DNA from: Acidovorax delafieldii
GTDB taxonomy: Bacteria > Pseudomonadota > Gammaproteobacteria > Burkholderiales > Burkholderiaceae_C
Reading direction: 5' to 3'
DNA: 64,000 bases
Assembly (NCBI RefSeq): GCF_007993815.1
Contig: NZ_VJWE01000011.1
Span: 744,001 to 808,000 of the forward strand
Part shown: positions 1-7,371 of the stretch, one piece after another
Layout of the letters: every line of letters begins with the position of its first letter
Position numbering within the stretch: the stretch's first letter is position 1
Made by a program: the position numbers and the translations under genes
Notes under the pieces: model-generated
Told to the model about the DNA's origin: nothing
The model's database searches: none
Seen by the model: only the letters and a program-made list of their open reading frames with translations

Positions 1-368
1 AATTCCAGCTGGTCAATGAGAGCAGCGTGGGGGGCTACCTCAACTACATGCAGGGCGTAATCCGCAACGGCATCTTTGTGAATGCCCCGGAGCTGCCCAA
101 CAATGCCAGTAGTTCCAACAACGGGTACGACATCAAGGCCAGCTACGCCAACGAGCTGGCCATCGCGGCGGATGCGGACGCACTGCTCGCACGCATCAAC
201 CTGCTGATGTGCGCAGGCCAGCTGTCCGCAGCCACCGTCAAGCTCATTGCGGACGCGCTGAAAGCAACGCCCGTCACCGCCGCCAGCACCGACGCCGTCA
301 AGCTCGACCGCGTGGCGGCCGCCGTCTTCCTGGTCATGGCTTCGGCCGAATACCTCGTTCAAAAGTAA
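1..368 (+). CDS. DUF1800 family protein, C-terminal end (5' cut by window)
   Basis: The reading frame is open from base 3 to a TAA at 366-368, so the gene begins upstream of the window and only about the last 121 residues are present. The segment FQLVNESSVGGYLNYMQGV resembles the conserved C-terminal part of DUF1800 proteins as I know them. DUF1800 genes are commonly paired with DUF1501 genes, and a DUF1501 gene follows 8 bases after this stop, which supports the call. The role of these pairs is poorly defined; they are usually exported proteins. The ATG at 27 is internal, not the start. Confidence 0.8.
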   Translation, partial: FQLVNESSVGGYLNYMQGVIRNGIFVNAPELPNNASSSNNGYDIKASYANELAIAADADALLARINLLMCAGQLSAATVKLIADALKATPVTAASTDAVKLDRVAAAVFLVMASAEYLVQK

Positions 369-376
369 GCCCTGCC

Positions 377-1831
377 ATGCACCTGCTTCAACCCGAACTC
401 CACACCCGCCGCGCGTTTCTGCGCCGCTCCACCCAGCTGGGCCTTGCGGGCACAGCCCTGCCCTTTGCGCTCAACCTGGCTGCCATTGGAGAGGCGGCAG
501 CCTTCAACGCCACGGACTACAAGGCGCTGGTCTGCGTATTCCTGTACGGCGGCAACGACTATGCCAACACCGTCATCACCTATGACGACGACAGCTACAC
601 ACGCTACAGCGCCATCCGGGGCGGTGGGGCGGGTCAGAGCGCTGGCGGAATCGCGCTCGCCAAAGCGGACCTCACCCCCACGCTGCTGACGCCCACCGTC
701 CCCCTGCCCGGCGGCCGCCAGTACGCGCTGCACCCGGCCATGACGGGGCTGGCCGGCCTGTTCAACAGCGGCAAGGCGGCCGTGCAGCTCAACGTGGGCC
801 CGCTGGTGGTACCGCTGACGCGCGCCCAGTACAACAGTGCCGACCGCACCACCTACCCGGTGCCGCCCAAGCTGTTCTCGCACAACGACCAGCAGTCGGT
901 ATGGCAATCGTCCTCGCCCGAGGGCTCCACCGTGGGCTGGGGTGGCAACATCGGCGACCTGGCGCTGTCCTCCAACGGCAATTCGCTGTTCACCTGCATC
1001 TCGGTCACGGGCAATGCGGTGTTCCTGTCGGGCGACTCGGCGCTGCAGTACCAGGTCAGCACCAATGGGGCCGTGGCCATCAATGGTGTGAAGAACCGGG
1101 TCTACGGGTCATCTGCCGTGCAGAGCGCACTGACTTCGCTGATCCAGCAGCCACGCGCGCAGACGCTGGAGAACGAGTACAACCGCGTGACCACCCGCGC
1201 CGTGGCGGCCGAAAGCCAGATCACCAACGGTCTCGCTGGCGTGACGCTGGCTACCACCTTCCCCAGCAACAACTCCCTGGCCAACCAGCTCAAGATGGTG
1301 GCGCGCCTCATTGGTGCGCGCAGCACCCTGGGCAGCAAGCGGCAAGTGTTTATGGTGTCACTGGGCGGCTTTGACCTGCACGACAACCTCATCGCGCAAC
1401 AGCCCGGCCTGCTGCAGCGTGTGAGCGAGGCCATGACGGCGTTCTACAACGCCACCGTGGAGTTGGGAGTGGCCGATAAAGTCACGGCTTTCACCGCCTC
1501 CGACTTTGGCCGCACGCTCAGCTCCAATGGCGACGGCTCAGACCACGGTTGGGGCAGCCACCACCTGATGGTGGGCGGCGCGGTCAAGGGCAAGGCCTTT
1601 TACGGCAGCGCGCCGCCGGTGAGTGTGGGCAGCACCGCAGCCCCAGAAGACCAGTGGCACGTGGGCCAGGGCCGCCTGCTGCCGTCCACCTCGGTGGACC
1701 AGTACGCCGCCACCCTGGCCAAGTGGTTTGGCGTGGCCGACAACGAAATGGCGGGAGTGCTGCCCAACATCACGCACTTTGGCGCAGCGGCGGGGCGGCC
1801 GGACTACCCGGTGGACCTGGGGTTCCTGTGA
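377..1831 (+). CDS. DUF1501 family exported protein
   Basis: 484 residues from ATG 377. I chose this start because it gives a twin-arginine type signal (RRAFLRRSTQLGLAG, about residues 11-25, then a hydrophobic stretch ending near AAA), whereas the frame upstream overlaps the DUF1800 gene. The mature part opens with YKALVCVFLYGGNDYANT, and later has GGFDLHDN and FGRTLSSNGDGSDHGWGSHH, all typical of DUF1501, a family related to the alkaline phosphatase/sulfatase fold. It is probably exported folded by Tat and works with the DUF1800 partner 8 bp upstream. Substrate unknown. Confidence 0.88.
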   Translation: MHLLQPELHTRRAFLRRSTQLGLAGTALPFALNLAAIGEAAAFNATDYKALVCVFLYGGNDYANTVITYDDDSYTRYSAIRGGGAGQSAGGIALAKADLTPTLLTPTVPLPGGRQYALHPAMTGLAGLFNSGKAAVQLNVGPLVVPLTRAQYNSADRTTYPVPPKLFSHNDQQSVWQSSSPEGSTVGWGGNIGDLALSSNGNSLFTCISVTGNAVFLSGDSALQYQVSTNGAVAINGVKNRVYGSSAVQSALTSLIQQPRAQTLENEYNRVTTRAVAAESQITNGLAGVTLATTFPSNNSLANQLKMVARLIGARSTLGSKRQVFMVSLGGFDLHDNLIAQQPGLLQRVSEAMTAFYNATVELGVADKVTAFTASDFGRTLSSNGDGSDHGWGSHHLMVGGAVKGKAFYGSAPPVSVGSTAAPEDQWHVGQGRLLPSTSVDQYAATLAKWFGVADNEMAGVLPNITHFGAAAGRPDYPVDLGFL

Positions 1832-1840
1832 CTCGATGGA

Positions 1841-1859
1841 GCCCCCGTGACCCGGGGGC
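1841..1859 (+). terminator. Stem-loop after DUF1501 gene
   Basis: A perfect 7-bp stem (GCCCCCG / CGGGGGC, loop TGACC) begins 9 bases after the DUF1501 stop. It has no U-tract, so intrinsic termination is uncertain. Confidence 0.3.
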
Positions 1860-1918
1860 CTGCAGGTCGCGACCACGGCAAGGGCCTGGGGCCTCCACGG
1901 CTCCCCAATAATGGCAGC

Positions 1919-3295
1919 ATGACGACTCCCTCTGCTGCCCCGCTTCGCCCCCGCGTGGTCATCATCGGTTGCGGATTCGGCGGCCTTGAAGCCGCCCGGG
2001 CCCTCCAAGGCTCGGCGGTGGATGTGACCCTGGTCGACAAGACCAACCACCACCTCTTCCAGCCCCTGCTCTACCAGGTGGCCACGGCCGGGCTGTCGGC
2101 CCCGGCCATTGCGGCGCCCATTCGGCACCTGTTCCGGCAGCAGCGCAACGTGACCACCTTGCTGGGCGAGGTCATCCGCATCGACGTGGGCCAGCAGTCC
2201 GTGCATCTGGCAGACGGCGCCACGCTGCCGTATGACCACCTCATCGTGGCCGCCGGCGCCACGCACAGCTACTTTGGCCGCGACGAGTGGGCGGCCTACG
2301 CGCCCGGGCTCAAGACGCTGGACGACGCGTTCGAGATCCGCCGCCGCGTCCTGCTGGCGTTCGAGGCGGCCGAGAAGGAGCCCGACCCCGCACGCCGCGC
2401 AGACTGGCTCAACTTTGTGGTCGTGGGCGCAGGCCCCACGGGCGTGGAGATGGCCGGCACGCTGGCAGAGATTGCGCGCCACACGCTGCCTGGCGAGTTC
2501 CGCCACATCGACCCCGCGAGCGCGAAGATCATCCTGCTCGAAGGCGGTGCACGCGTGCTGCAGGCCATGCCCGAGGCCCTGAGTCAGCGCGCCAAGGAAC
2601 AACTGGAAAAGCTGGGCGTGGACGTGCGCCTGGGCGCCCGCGTCACCGCCATCGACAGCGATGGCTTGAAGGTCGAATCGCCTGCAAGCGCTAGTACATC
2701 AAGCGCAAACAGCTATCAAATAAATAGCAAATGCATTGTATGGGCAGCGGGTGTGGCTGCGTCACCCCTGGGCCGCCACCTGGCGGATGCCACCGGTGCC
2801 AGCACCGACCGCGCGGGCCGCGTGGTGGTGGAGCCCGACCTGACGCTGCCGGGCCACCCCGAGATCAGCGTGATCGGCGACCTGGCGGCAGCCAAGAGCC
2901 ACGTGGCAGGCCATGAGCCCACGCCCGTGCCCGGCGTGTCGCCGGGCGCCAAGCAGATGGGCCGCGCCACGGCGGCCAACATCCTGCGCCGCCTGGCGGG
3001 CCAGCCCACCCAACCGTTTCGCTACCGCGACTACGGCAACCTGGCCACCATCGGCCGCAACTCCGCCGTGGTGGACCTCACATCGCCCGCCGGGCCAGTG
3101 CGGTTCTCAGGCTACTTTGCATGGCTGTTCTGGCTGTTTGCGCACGTGTACTTTTTGATCGGCTTTCGCAACCGGCTGGTGGTGCTGCTGGACTGGGCCT
3201 GGGCGTACTGGAGCTTTGCACGTTATGCGCGGGTGGTGACGGGCATTGAACGCCATGAGACCGCGCCCCCGTCCCCGACACCGCCGGGCACCTGA
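1919..3295 (+). CDS. ndh: Type II NADH dehydrogenase (NAD(P)/FAD-dependent oxidoreductase)
   Basis: 458 residues from ATG 1919; the open frame reaches back to a GTG at 1847, but the FAD motif VVIIGCGFGGLEAARAL fits a start at 1919. The second dinucleotide fold is VVVGAGPTGVEMAGTL (NADH). The C-terminal part with FSGYFAWLFWLFAHVYF and following aromatic residues is the membrane-anchoring region usual in NDH-2. It should pass electrons from NADH to quinone at the cytoplasmic face without pumping protons. Odd point: residues about 257-272, between DGLKVE and CIVWAAGV, are encoded by a copy of the dispersed repeat (2686-2731) in frame, in a loop where relatives have other sequence. Confidence 0.9.
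   Translation: MTTPSAAPLRPRVVIIGCGFGGLEAARALQGSAVDVTLVDKTNHHLFQPLLYQVATAGLSAPAIAAPIRHLFRQQRNVTTLLGEVIRIDVGQQSVHLADGATLPYDHLIVAAGATHSYFGRDEWAAYAPGLKTLDDAFEIRRRVLLAFEAAEKEPDPARRADWLNFVVVGAGPTGVEMAGTLAEIARHTLPGEFRHIDPASAKIILLEGGARVLQAMPEALSQRAKEQLEKLGVDVRLGARVTAIDSDGLKVESPASASTSSANSYQINSKCIVWAAGVAASPLGRHLADATGASTDRAGRVVVEPDLTLPGHPEISVIGDLAAAKSHVAGHEPTPVPGVSPGAKQMGRATAANILRRLAGQPTQPFRYRDYGNLATIGRNSAVVDLTSPAGPVRFSGYFAWLFWLFAHVYFLIGFRNRLVVLLDWAWAYWSFARYARVVTGIERHETAPPSPTPPGT
2686..2731 (+). repeat. Dispersed repeat A, copy 1, inside ndh
   Basis: Forward-orientation copy with the family landmarks AAGCGCTAGT, then AGCTATCAAAT and ATAGCAAA. Unlike nearly all other copies it lies within a coding region and is translated in frame as a Ser/Ala-rich loop. 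Confidence 0.8.
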
Positions 3296-3372
3296 CGGCC
3301 ACGCGCGCTGCGTGGCGCAACGGCCAAAGCCAGCGCCTTGCCTACAGGCTCTCGCCACAAAGACCTGTTGCG

Positions 3373-4065
3373 TTACTGCCCCACCTGCTCCACCCACGCC
3401 GCCAGCTCACTGGCCAGCTGGCCCGACGCCGCTGCCAGAGCGGCCACGCCGCCCGCCGCATCGGCCGACTTGGCGGGCTGCTGCACGATGAACACGCGCT
3501 GGCCGCGCAGCGATTCGCCCGCCGGGGTCAGCTCGACCACCGTGGCGCGCAGGCGCACCACCCCGGCGCTGTCGCTGGGGCTGGTGAACAGGTGGCTGAA
3601 CTCCTCCAGCTCGGTGCGCAGCACCAGGGGCAACTTGTTGCCCTGGGCGGACTCGCGGGCCTGGGCGGCGCCGTCGTCGGCCTTGAGCACGGCGCGGCGC
3701 TGGCCCAGTTGCTCGCGCAGGCGCTGCTGCAGCAGCTGTGCAGGCGGCTGGCTCCAGCGGGCCTGGCTGTAGGGGCGCAGCTGCTGGGCGTCGGCATAGG
3801 CCAGGCGGTACAGCACGGCGTTCCCCCCCTCGGGCAGGCCGGGGGCATCCATATCGGCCATCGCCAGCGGAGGCAGGGGCGCACGGCGGTCGGTAGGCAC
3901 GGTGGCCAGCGGGCCGGGGCCAAAGTCATACAGCACGGGGCGGGCCGGAGGCGCTGGCAGGGCTGAGCAGCCCGTGAGCAGCAGCACCGCCGCCAAACCA
4001 CAGCCCCACAGCGCAGTAGCGCTAGATGAATATGCCTTGGTTGCTATATTTTTAATAGTATTCAT
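3373..4065 (-). CDS. ABC-type transport auxiliary lipoprotein (PqiC-like)
   Basis: 230 residues from ATG 4065. An in-frame GTG lies two codons upstream at 4071, but AGGAG sits 5 bases before the ATG and directly abuts the GTG, so the ATG is preferred. The N-terminus is a lipoprotein signal with lipobox LLTGCSA; the mature protein begins at the Cys. The body matches the auxiliary lipoprotein family found with MCE-type transporters. It is the last gene of the minus-strand Mla-type operon, 55 bp after mlaD, and probably works in the periplasm or outer membrane in lipid transfer. The first 14 or so codons overlap a dispersed repeat copy. Confidence 0.8.
   Translation of the reverse strand: MNTIKNIATKAYSSSATALWGCGLAAVLLLTGCSALPAPPARPVLYDFGPGPLATVPTDRRAPLPPLAMADMDAPGLPEGGNAVLYRLAYADAQQLRPYSQARWSQPPAQLLQQRLREQLGQRRAVLKADDGAAQARESAQGNKLPLVLRTELEEFSHLFTSPSDSAGVVRLRATVVELTPAGESLRGQRVFIVQQPAKSADAAGGVAALAAASGQLASELAAWVEQVGQ
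4016..4062 (-). repeat. Dispersed repeat A, copy 2, at lipoprotein gene start
   Basis: Inverted copy: on the minus strand it reads ACTATTAAAAATATAGCAA, then CATATTCATCTAGCGCTA. It starts within the second codon of the lipoprotein gene and encodes the N-region of its signal peptide. Confidence 0.75.
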
Positions 4066-4120
4066 GTTCACTCCTCACAGAGGGCCTGCGCCACCAATGC
4101 AGCGCGGGAGGGGGTCCAGC

Positions 4121-5089
4121 TCACGGGGCGCCGCCAAACCCTGGCTCACCCGGCCCGGGCGGGATGCGCCCCGAGCCATAGATGAACAACTGCGGGTTGT
4201 CGCTGATGCCCCCCGCAGCGCGGCCCATCTGGCGGGCGGCGCGGGCCGTGTCGTCAGCGGCGCGGTTCACTCGGGGCAGGGTCGCGGTGCTGAACTGGTC
4301 CGCTGCGCGCGCCAGCGACTGGGTGCCAGCGGTGATCTGGTCGATGGCGCCGCCCTCGGCGTTGAGCCGCTGGTTGGTCTTGCCCAGGTCCACCGCCAGG
4401 GCCGAGACACTGGCGCCCGCCTGCTGCAATGACTGCAGGGTCTGGCGCGCATCGCTGGCCAGGGGCGGCAGCGCGGCCAGGGCCGGGTCCAGGCGCTGGG
4501 CCACGGTGGCATCGAGCCGCTGGGTCAGGGTGTTGACGCTGCCGGCGGCCTGGCCGATGCTGGACAGCGCCTCGGTGAGCTTTTGCTGGTTGTTGTCGCC
4601 CAGCAGCTGGTTGATGCGGCGCGTGGCCTCTTCGACTTGGCCGAGGATGGCGGGCGCCTGTTCGGCCAGCTTGCCAAACGGCGAGGGCTTGAGCGGCAGG
4701 CGCGGCAGGCCGCTGGGGCCGGGGGGCAGCTCGGGGTAGGGCTTCTCGGCATCGTCCAGTTGCACGTGTGCCAGGCCGGTGACGCCCTGGTAGCCCAGCA
4801 CCGCAAAGGTGGTGGGGCTGATGGGCGCCTGTTCGTTGACCGCAATACGGATCAGCACGTTGCCGCTCACCTGGGGGTCGAACCCGATGCGCGTGACCTT
4901 GCCCACGGCCACGCCCTTGTAGCGCACGGTGGCCTGGGGCTGCAGGCCACTCACGCCGTCGCGGGTGGAGAGTTCGTACTGCTCGTAGTTGGCGTTGTCG
5001 CGCGTGAGCCAGATGGCCAGGCCTGCCAGCATGGCGGCCACCACCAGCACAAAGATGCCTGCGGCGAGGGCGTGGGATTTGTTTTCCAT
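4121..5089 (-). CDS. mlaD: MCE/MlaD family lipid-binding protein
   Basis: 322 residues. A single N-terminal membrane segment (GIFVLVVAAMLAGLAIWL) is followed by an MCE domain (about residues 38-118; GLQPQATVRYKGVAVGKV, TGLAHVQL) and a long helical C-terminal part. MCE proteins form the periplasmic ring that carries phospholipid between the membranes for Mla-type ABC transporters. The start ATG overlaps the ATPase stop (TGATG), indicating translational coupling. It is longer than E. coli MlaD because of the extended C-terminal region, which is closer to the PqiB/Ttg2C style of MCE protein. Confidence 0.85.
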   Translation of the reverse strand: MENKSHALAAGIFVLVVAAMLAGLAIWLTRDNANYEQYELSTRDGVSGLQPQATVRYKGVAVGKVTRIGFDPQVSGNVLIRIAVNEQAPISPTTFAVLGYQGVTGLAHVQLDDAEKPYPELPPGPSGLPRLPLKPSPFGKLAEQAPAILGQVEEATRRINQLLGDNNQQKLTEALSSIGQAAGSVNTLTQRLDATVAQRLDPALAALPPLASDARQTLQSLQQAGASVSALAVDLGKTNQRLNAEGGAIDQITAGTQSLARAADQFSTATLPRVNRAADDTARAARQMGRAAGGISDNPQLFIYGSGRIPPGPGEPGFGGAP

Positions 5090-5964
5090 CAGGGATGTTC
5101 CTTGTCGGGCGCAGGCACGGCGGCGGTCTGCACCGGGGCCTGCTGCACAGGGGGCACGGGGGCCATGGCGCGTTGGCCACGTTCGCCCATGAAGAAGTGC
5201 TCGATGAACGGATGCGAATAGTGCGCCACCTCGTGCGGCGGACCAGTGACGATGACCTTCTTGTCCGCCAGCACCGCCACGCGGGTGCTGAGCGCGAACA
5301 GCGTATCCAGATCATGCGTGACCATGATGACCGTGAGCCCCAGCGCCGCGCGCAGCTCGCGCAGCAGCGCGCAGAAGTCGTCAGAGCTGCTCGGGTCCAG
5401 GCCCGCCGTGGGTTCGTCGAGCAGTAGCAGCGGTGGGTCCATGATGAGCGCGCGGGCGAGCGCCACGCGCTTGACCATGCCCCCCGACAGGTCGGCCGGC
5501 ATGCGCGTGGCGTGTTCGGGCTGCAGGCCCACCATCTGCAGCTTGACCAGCGCGGCATCGCGCACCAGCTCGGGCGGCAGCGTGCCCTGCTCGCGCAGCG
5601 CAAAGGCCACGTTGTCGAGCACGTTGAAGGCCGAAAACAGCGCGCCGTGCTGGAACAGCATGCCCACCCGGCTGGCAGCCCCCTCGCGCCCCATCTCGGA
5701 CGCGGGCCGGCCCAGCACGGTGACCTGCCCGCGCGTGGGCCGAGCCAGGCCCAGGATCTGGCGCAGCAACACCGTCTTGCCCGTGCCCGACCCGCCCACC
5801 AGCGACAGCATCTCGCCGCGCTGCACGGTGAAGTTCAGGTCCTGGTGCACGGTGAAGGTTTCGTCGCCCTTGCCAAACTGCGTCCAGAGGCCTTGCACGT
5901 CCACGATGGGCGGCTCGCCGGGCGCGACGGCGATGTGTTCGGGCTTGGCGATGCGCTCAGTCAT
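5089..5964 (-). CDS. mlaF: Mla-type ABC transporter ATP-binding protein
   Basis: 291 residues from ATG 5964, chosen because it overlaps the permease stop as ATGA. Walker A is GGSGTGKT, the signature region is LSGGMVKR, and Walker B is LLLLDEPTAGLD, followed by a switch His in MVTHDLD. The residues after the Walker A and the signature Met resemble MlaF rather than generic importers. It should energise lipid movement with the STAS-permease and the MCE protein encoded next to it. The C-terminal 25 residues are Pro/Ala/Gln-rich and probably disordered. Confidence 0.88.
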   Translation of the reverse strand: MTERIAKPEHIAVAPGEPPIVDVQGLWTQFGKGDETFTVHQDLNFTVQRGEMLSLVGGSGTGKTVLLRQILGLARPTRGQVTVLGRPASEMGREGAASRVGMLFQHGALFSAFNVLDNVAFALREQGTLPPELVRDAALVKLQMVGLQPEHATRMPADLSGGMVKRVALARALIMDPPLLLLDEPTAGLDPSSSDDFCALLRELRAALGLTVIMVTHDLDTLFALSTRVAVLADKKVIVTGPPHEVAHYSHPFIEHFFMGERGQRAMAPVPPVQQAPVQTAAVPAPDKEHP

Positions 5965-7085
5965 ATGCCGATGTTCTTGAACGCTATGGCAAACAGCGCG
6001 TCCACAATGATCACCATGGTGATGGACGACACCACCGACGCCGTCGTGCCTTCGCCCAGGCTCTGGGTGTTGGGCTTGACGCGCAGGCCCCAGTGGCAAC
6101 CGATCAGCGCAATGAACGCGCCAAACACCACCGACTTGGCCATGGCCAGGCCCAGGTTGCCGATCTTTACCGCTGCGGGCAGTGCCTGCACAAAGTACGA
6201 CGGCGAGATGTCCATGGAGATGTCGGCCGCCAGCATGCCGCCCGCCAACGCCGCCAGCGTGGTCCACACGCTGATGAGCGGCATCGCCAGCGCCAGCGCC
6301 AAGGTGCGTGGCATCACCAGCCGGAACCCGTGCGGGATACCCATCACGCGCATGGCGTCCAGCTCCTCGGTCACCCGCATCACACCGATCTGTGCGGTGA
6401 TGGACGAGCCGGAGCGGCCCGCCACCAGGATGGCCGCCAGCATGGGCCCCAGCTCGCGGATCAGCGAAATGCCCAGGATGTTGACGATGAATGACTCGGC
6501 ACCAAACTGCCGCAGCTGCAGGCTCATCAGGTAGGCCAGCACCACACCGATGAGGAACCCCACCAGCGCCGTGATGGGCAGCGCCGTGGCGCCCATGCGG
6601 TACAAATGGCCGGACACATCACGCCATGGCCCCTTGCGCGGTGCGCGTGCCAGGCGCCCCAGGTCCAGCACTAGCTGGCCCACCATCTCCAGCAGGTGGC
6701 GGGCATGGTCCACACCGTGCAGCACCAGCACGCCCAGGTGATCGACCTGTTCGCCCAGGCGCCAAGGCTCAGGCGGCGGTGCAACACAGGTGAACTGAGC
6801 CACCCGTGCCAGCATGGTGCGCTGGCTGTCGGTGCAGGCCAGCTCTGCGGGCCAGGCGTGCTGCCAGTGGTTCCACAGCAGCTGCGCGCCCACATGGTCC
6901 AGCCACTGCAGCTCCCGCAGGTCCCAGCCCAGCGTGGGGGCGGGGGGTGCGCCGCGCAGCTGGTCCGACACGGCCTCCCATTGCGCCGCGTTGCCCAGCT
7001 CGGCCGCACCCCAGCGCCCACGCAGCTGCGCACACGGCCCTTGGGGCGTATCGGCGCGGACGATGTGGGGAGCGTGGTCGGTCAT
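5961..7085 (-). CDS. mlaE: Mla-type ABC permease with N-terminal STAS domain
   Basis: 374 residues from ATG 7085; the upstream 29 in-frame residues back to 7172 do not look conserved. About residues 1-100 form a STAS-like domain (LGWDLRELQWLDHVGAQLLWNHW). The rest is an MlaE permease with MGATALPITALVGFLIGVVL, and GRSGSSITAQIGVMRVTEE, the family motif. In E. coli the STAS protein MlaB is separate; here it is fused. First gene of the four-gene minus-strand operon permease - ATPase - MCE - lipoprotein. Confidence 0.87.
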   Translation of the reverse strand: MTDHAPHIVRADTPQGPCAQLRGRWGAAELGNAAQWEAVSDQLRGAPPAPTLGWDLRELQWLDHVGAQLLWNHWQHAWPAELACTDSQRTMLARVAQFTCVAPPPEPWRLGEQVDHLGVLVLHGVDHARHLLEMVGQLVLDLGRLARAPRKGPWRDVSGHLYRMGATALPITALVGFLIGVVLAYLMSLQLRQFGAESFIVNILGISLIRELGPMLAAILVAGRSGSSITAQIGVMRVTEELDAMRVMGIPHGFRLVMPRTLALALAMPLISVWTTLAALAGGMLAADISMDISPSYFVQALPAAVKIGNLGLAMAKSVVFGAFIALIGCHWGLRVKPNTQSLGEGTTASVVSSITMVIIVDALFAIAFKNIGI

Positions 7086-7242
7086 GGGTCTGGCCGCCAG
7101 GGCAGCCGCAGGGGTGGGGTCGTCAAGAAGCAGCAAGGAAGAGCGTGCATGGTAGCGGAGCGAATCCTGCACGCGCTGTCGGACACGAGCCTGTCAAGCA
7201 CAGACAGGCGGCGAAGCGTGTAATTATTATCAAATCAGCGCC

Positions 7243-7289
7243 AAGCGCAATCAATTCAAGCATTAGCAGCTACCAAAAGTGTAGCAATA
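7243..7289 (+). repeat. Dispersed repeat A, copy 3 (degenerate)
   Basis: A diverged forward copy: AAGCGC, then AGCAGCTACCAAAA and GTAGCAATA. It lies in the 286-bp divergent gap between mlaE and the GMC oxidoreductase gene. Apart from it I see no clear regulatory site in this gap. Confidence 0.55.
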
Positions 7290-7371
7290 GGCACACACCC
7301 TATCGACAGGGCCTGCCCCATCCGCACAATGGCCCACCGTTACCACCTTTGATCGGCACCGCCCCTCCTCC

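Noticed and set aside
1538..2602. 354-codon minus-strand frame across DUF1501 and ndh
   Set aside because: Shadow of two real plus-strand genes; Gly/His/Arg-rich composition typical of antisense frames in high-GC DNA.
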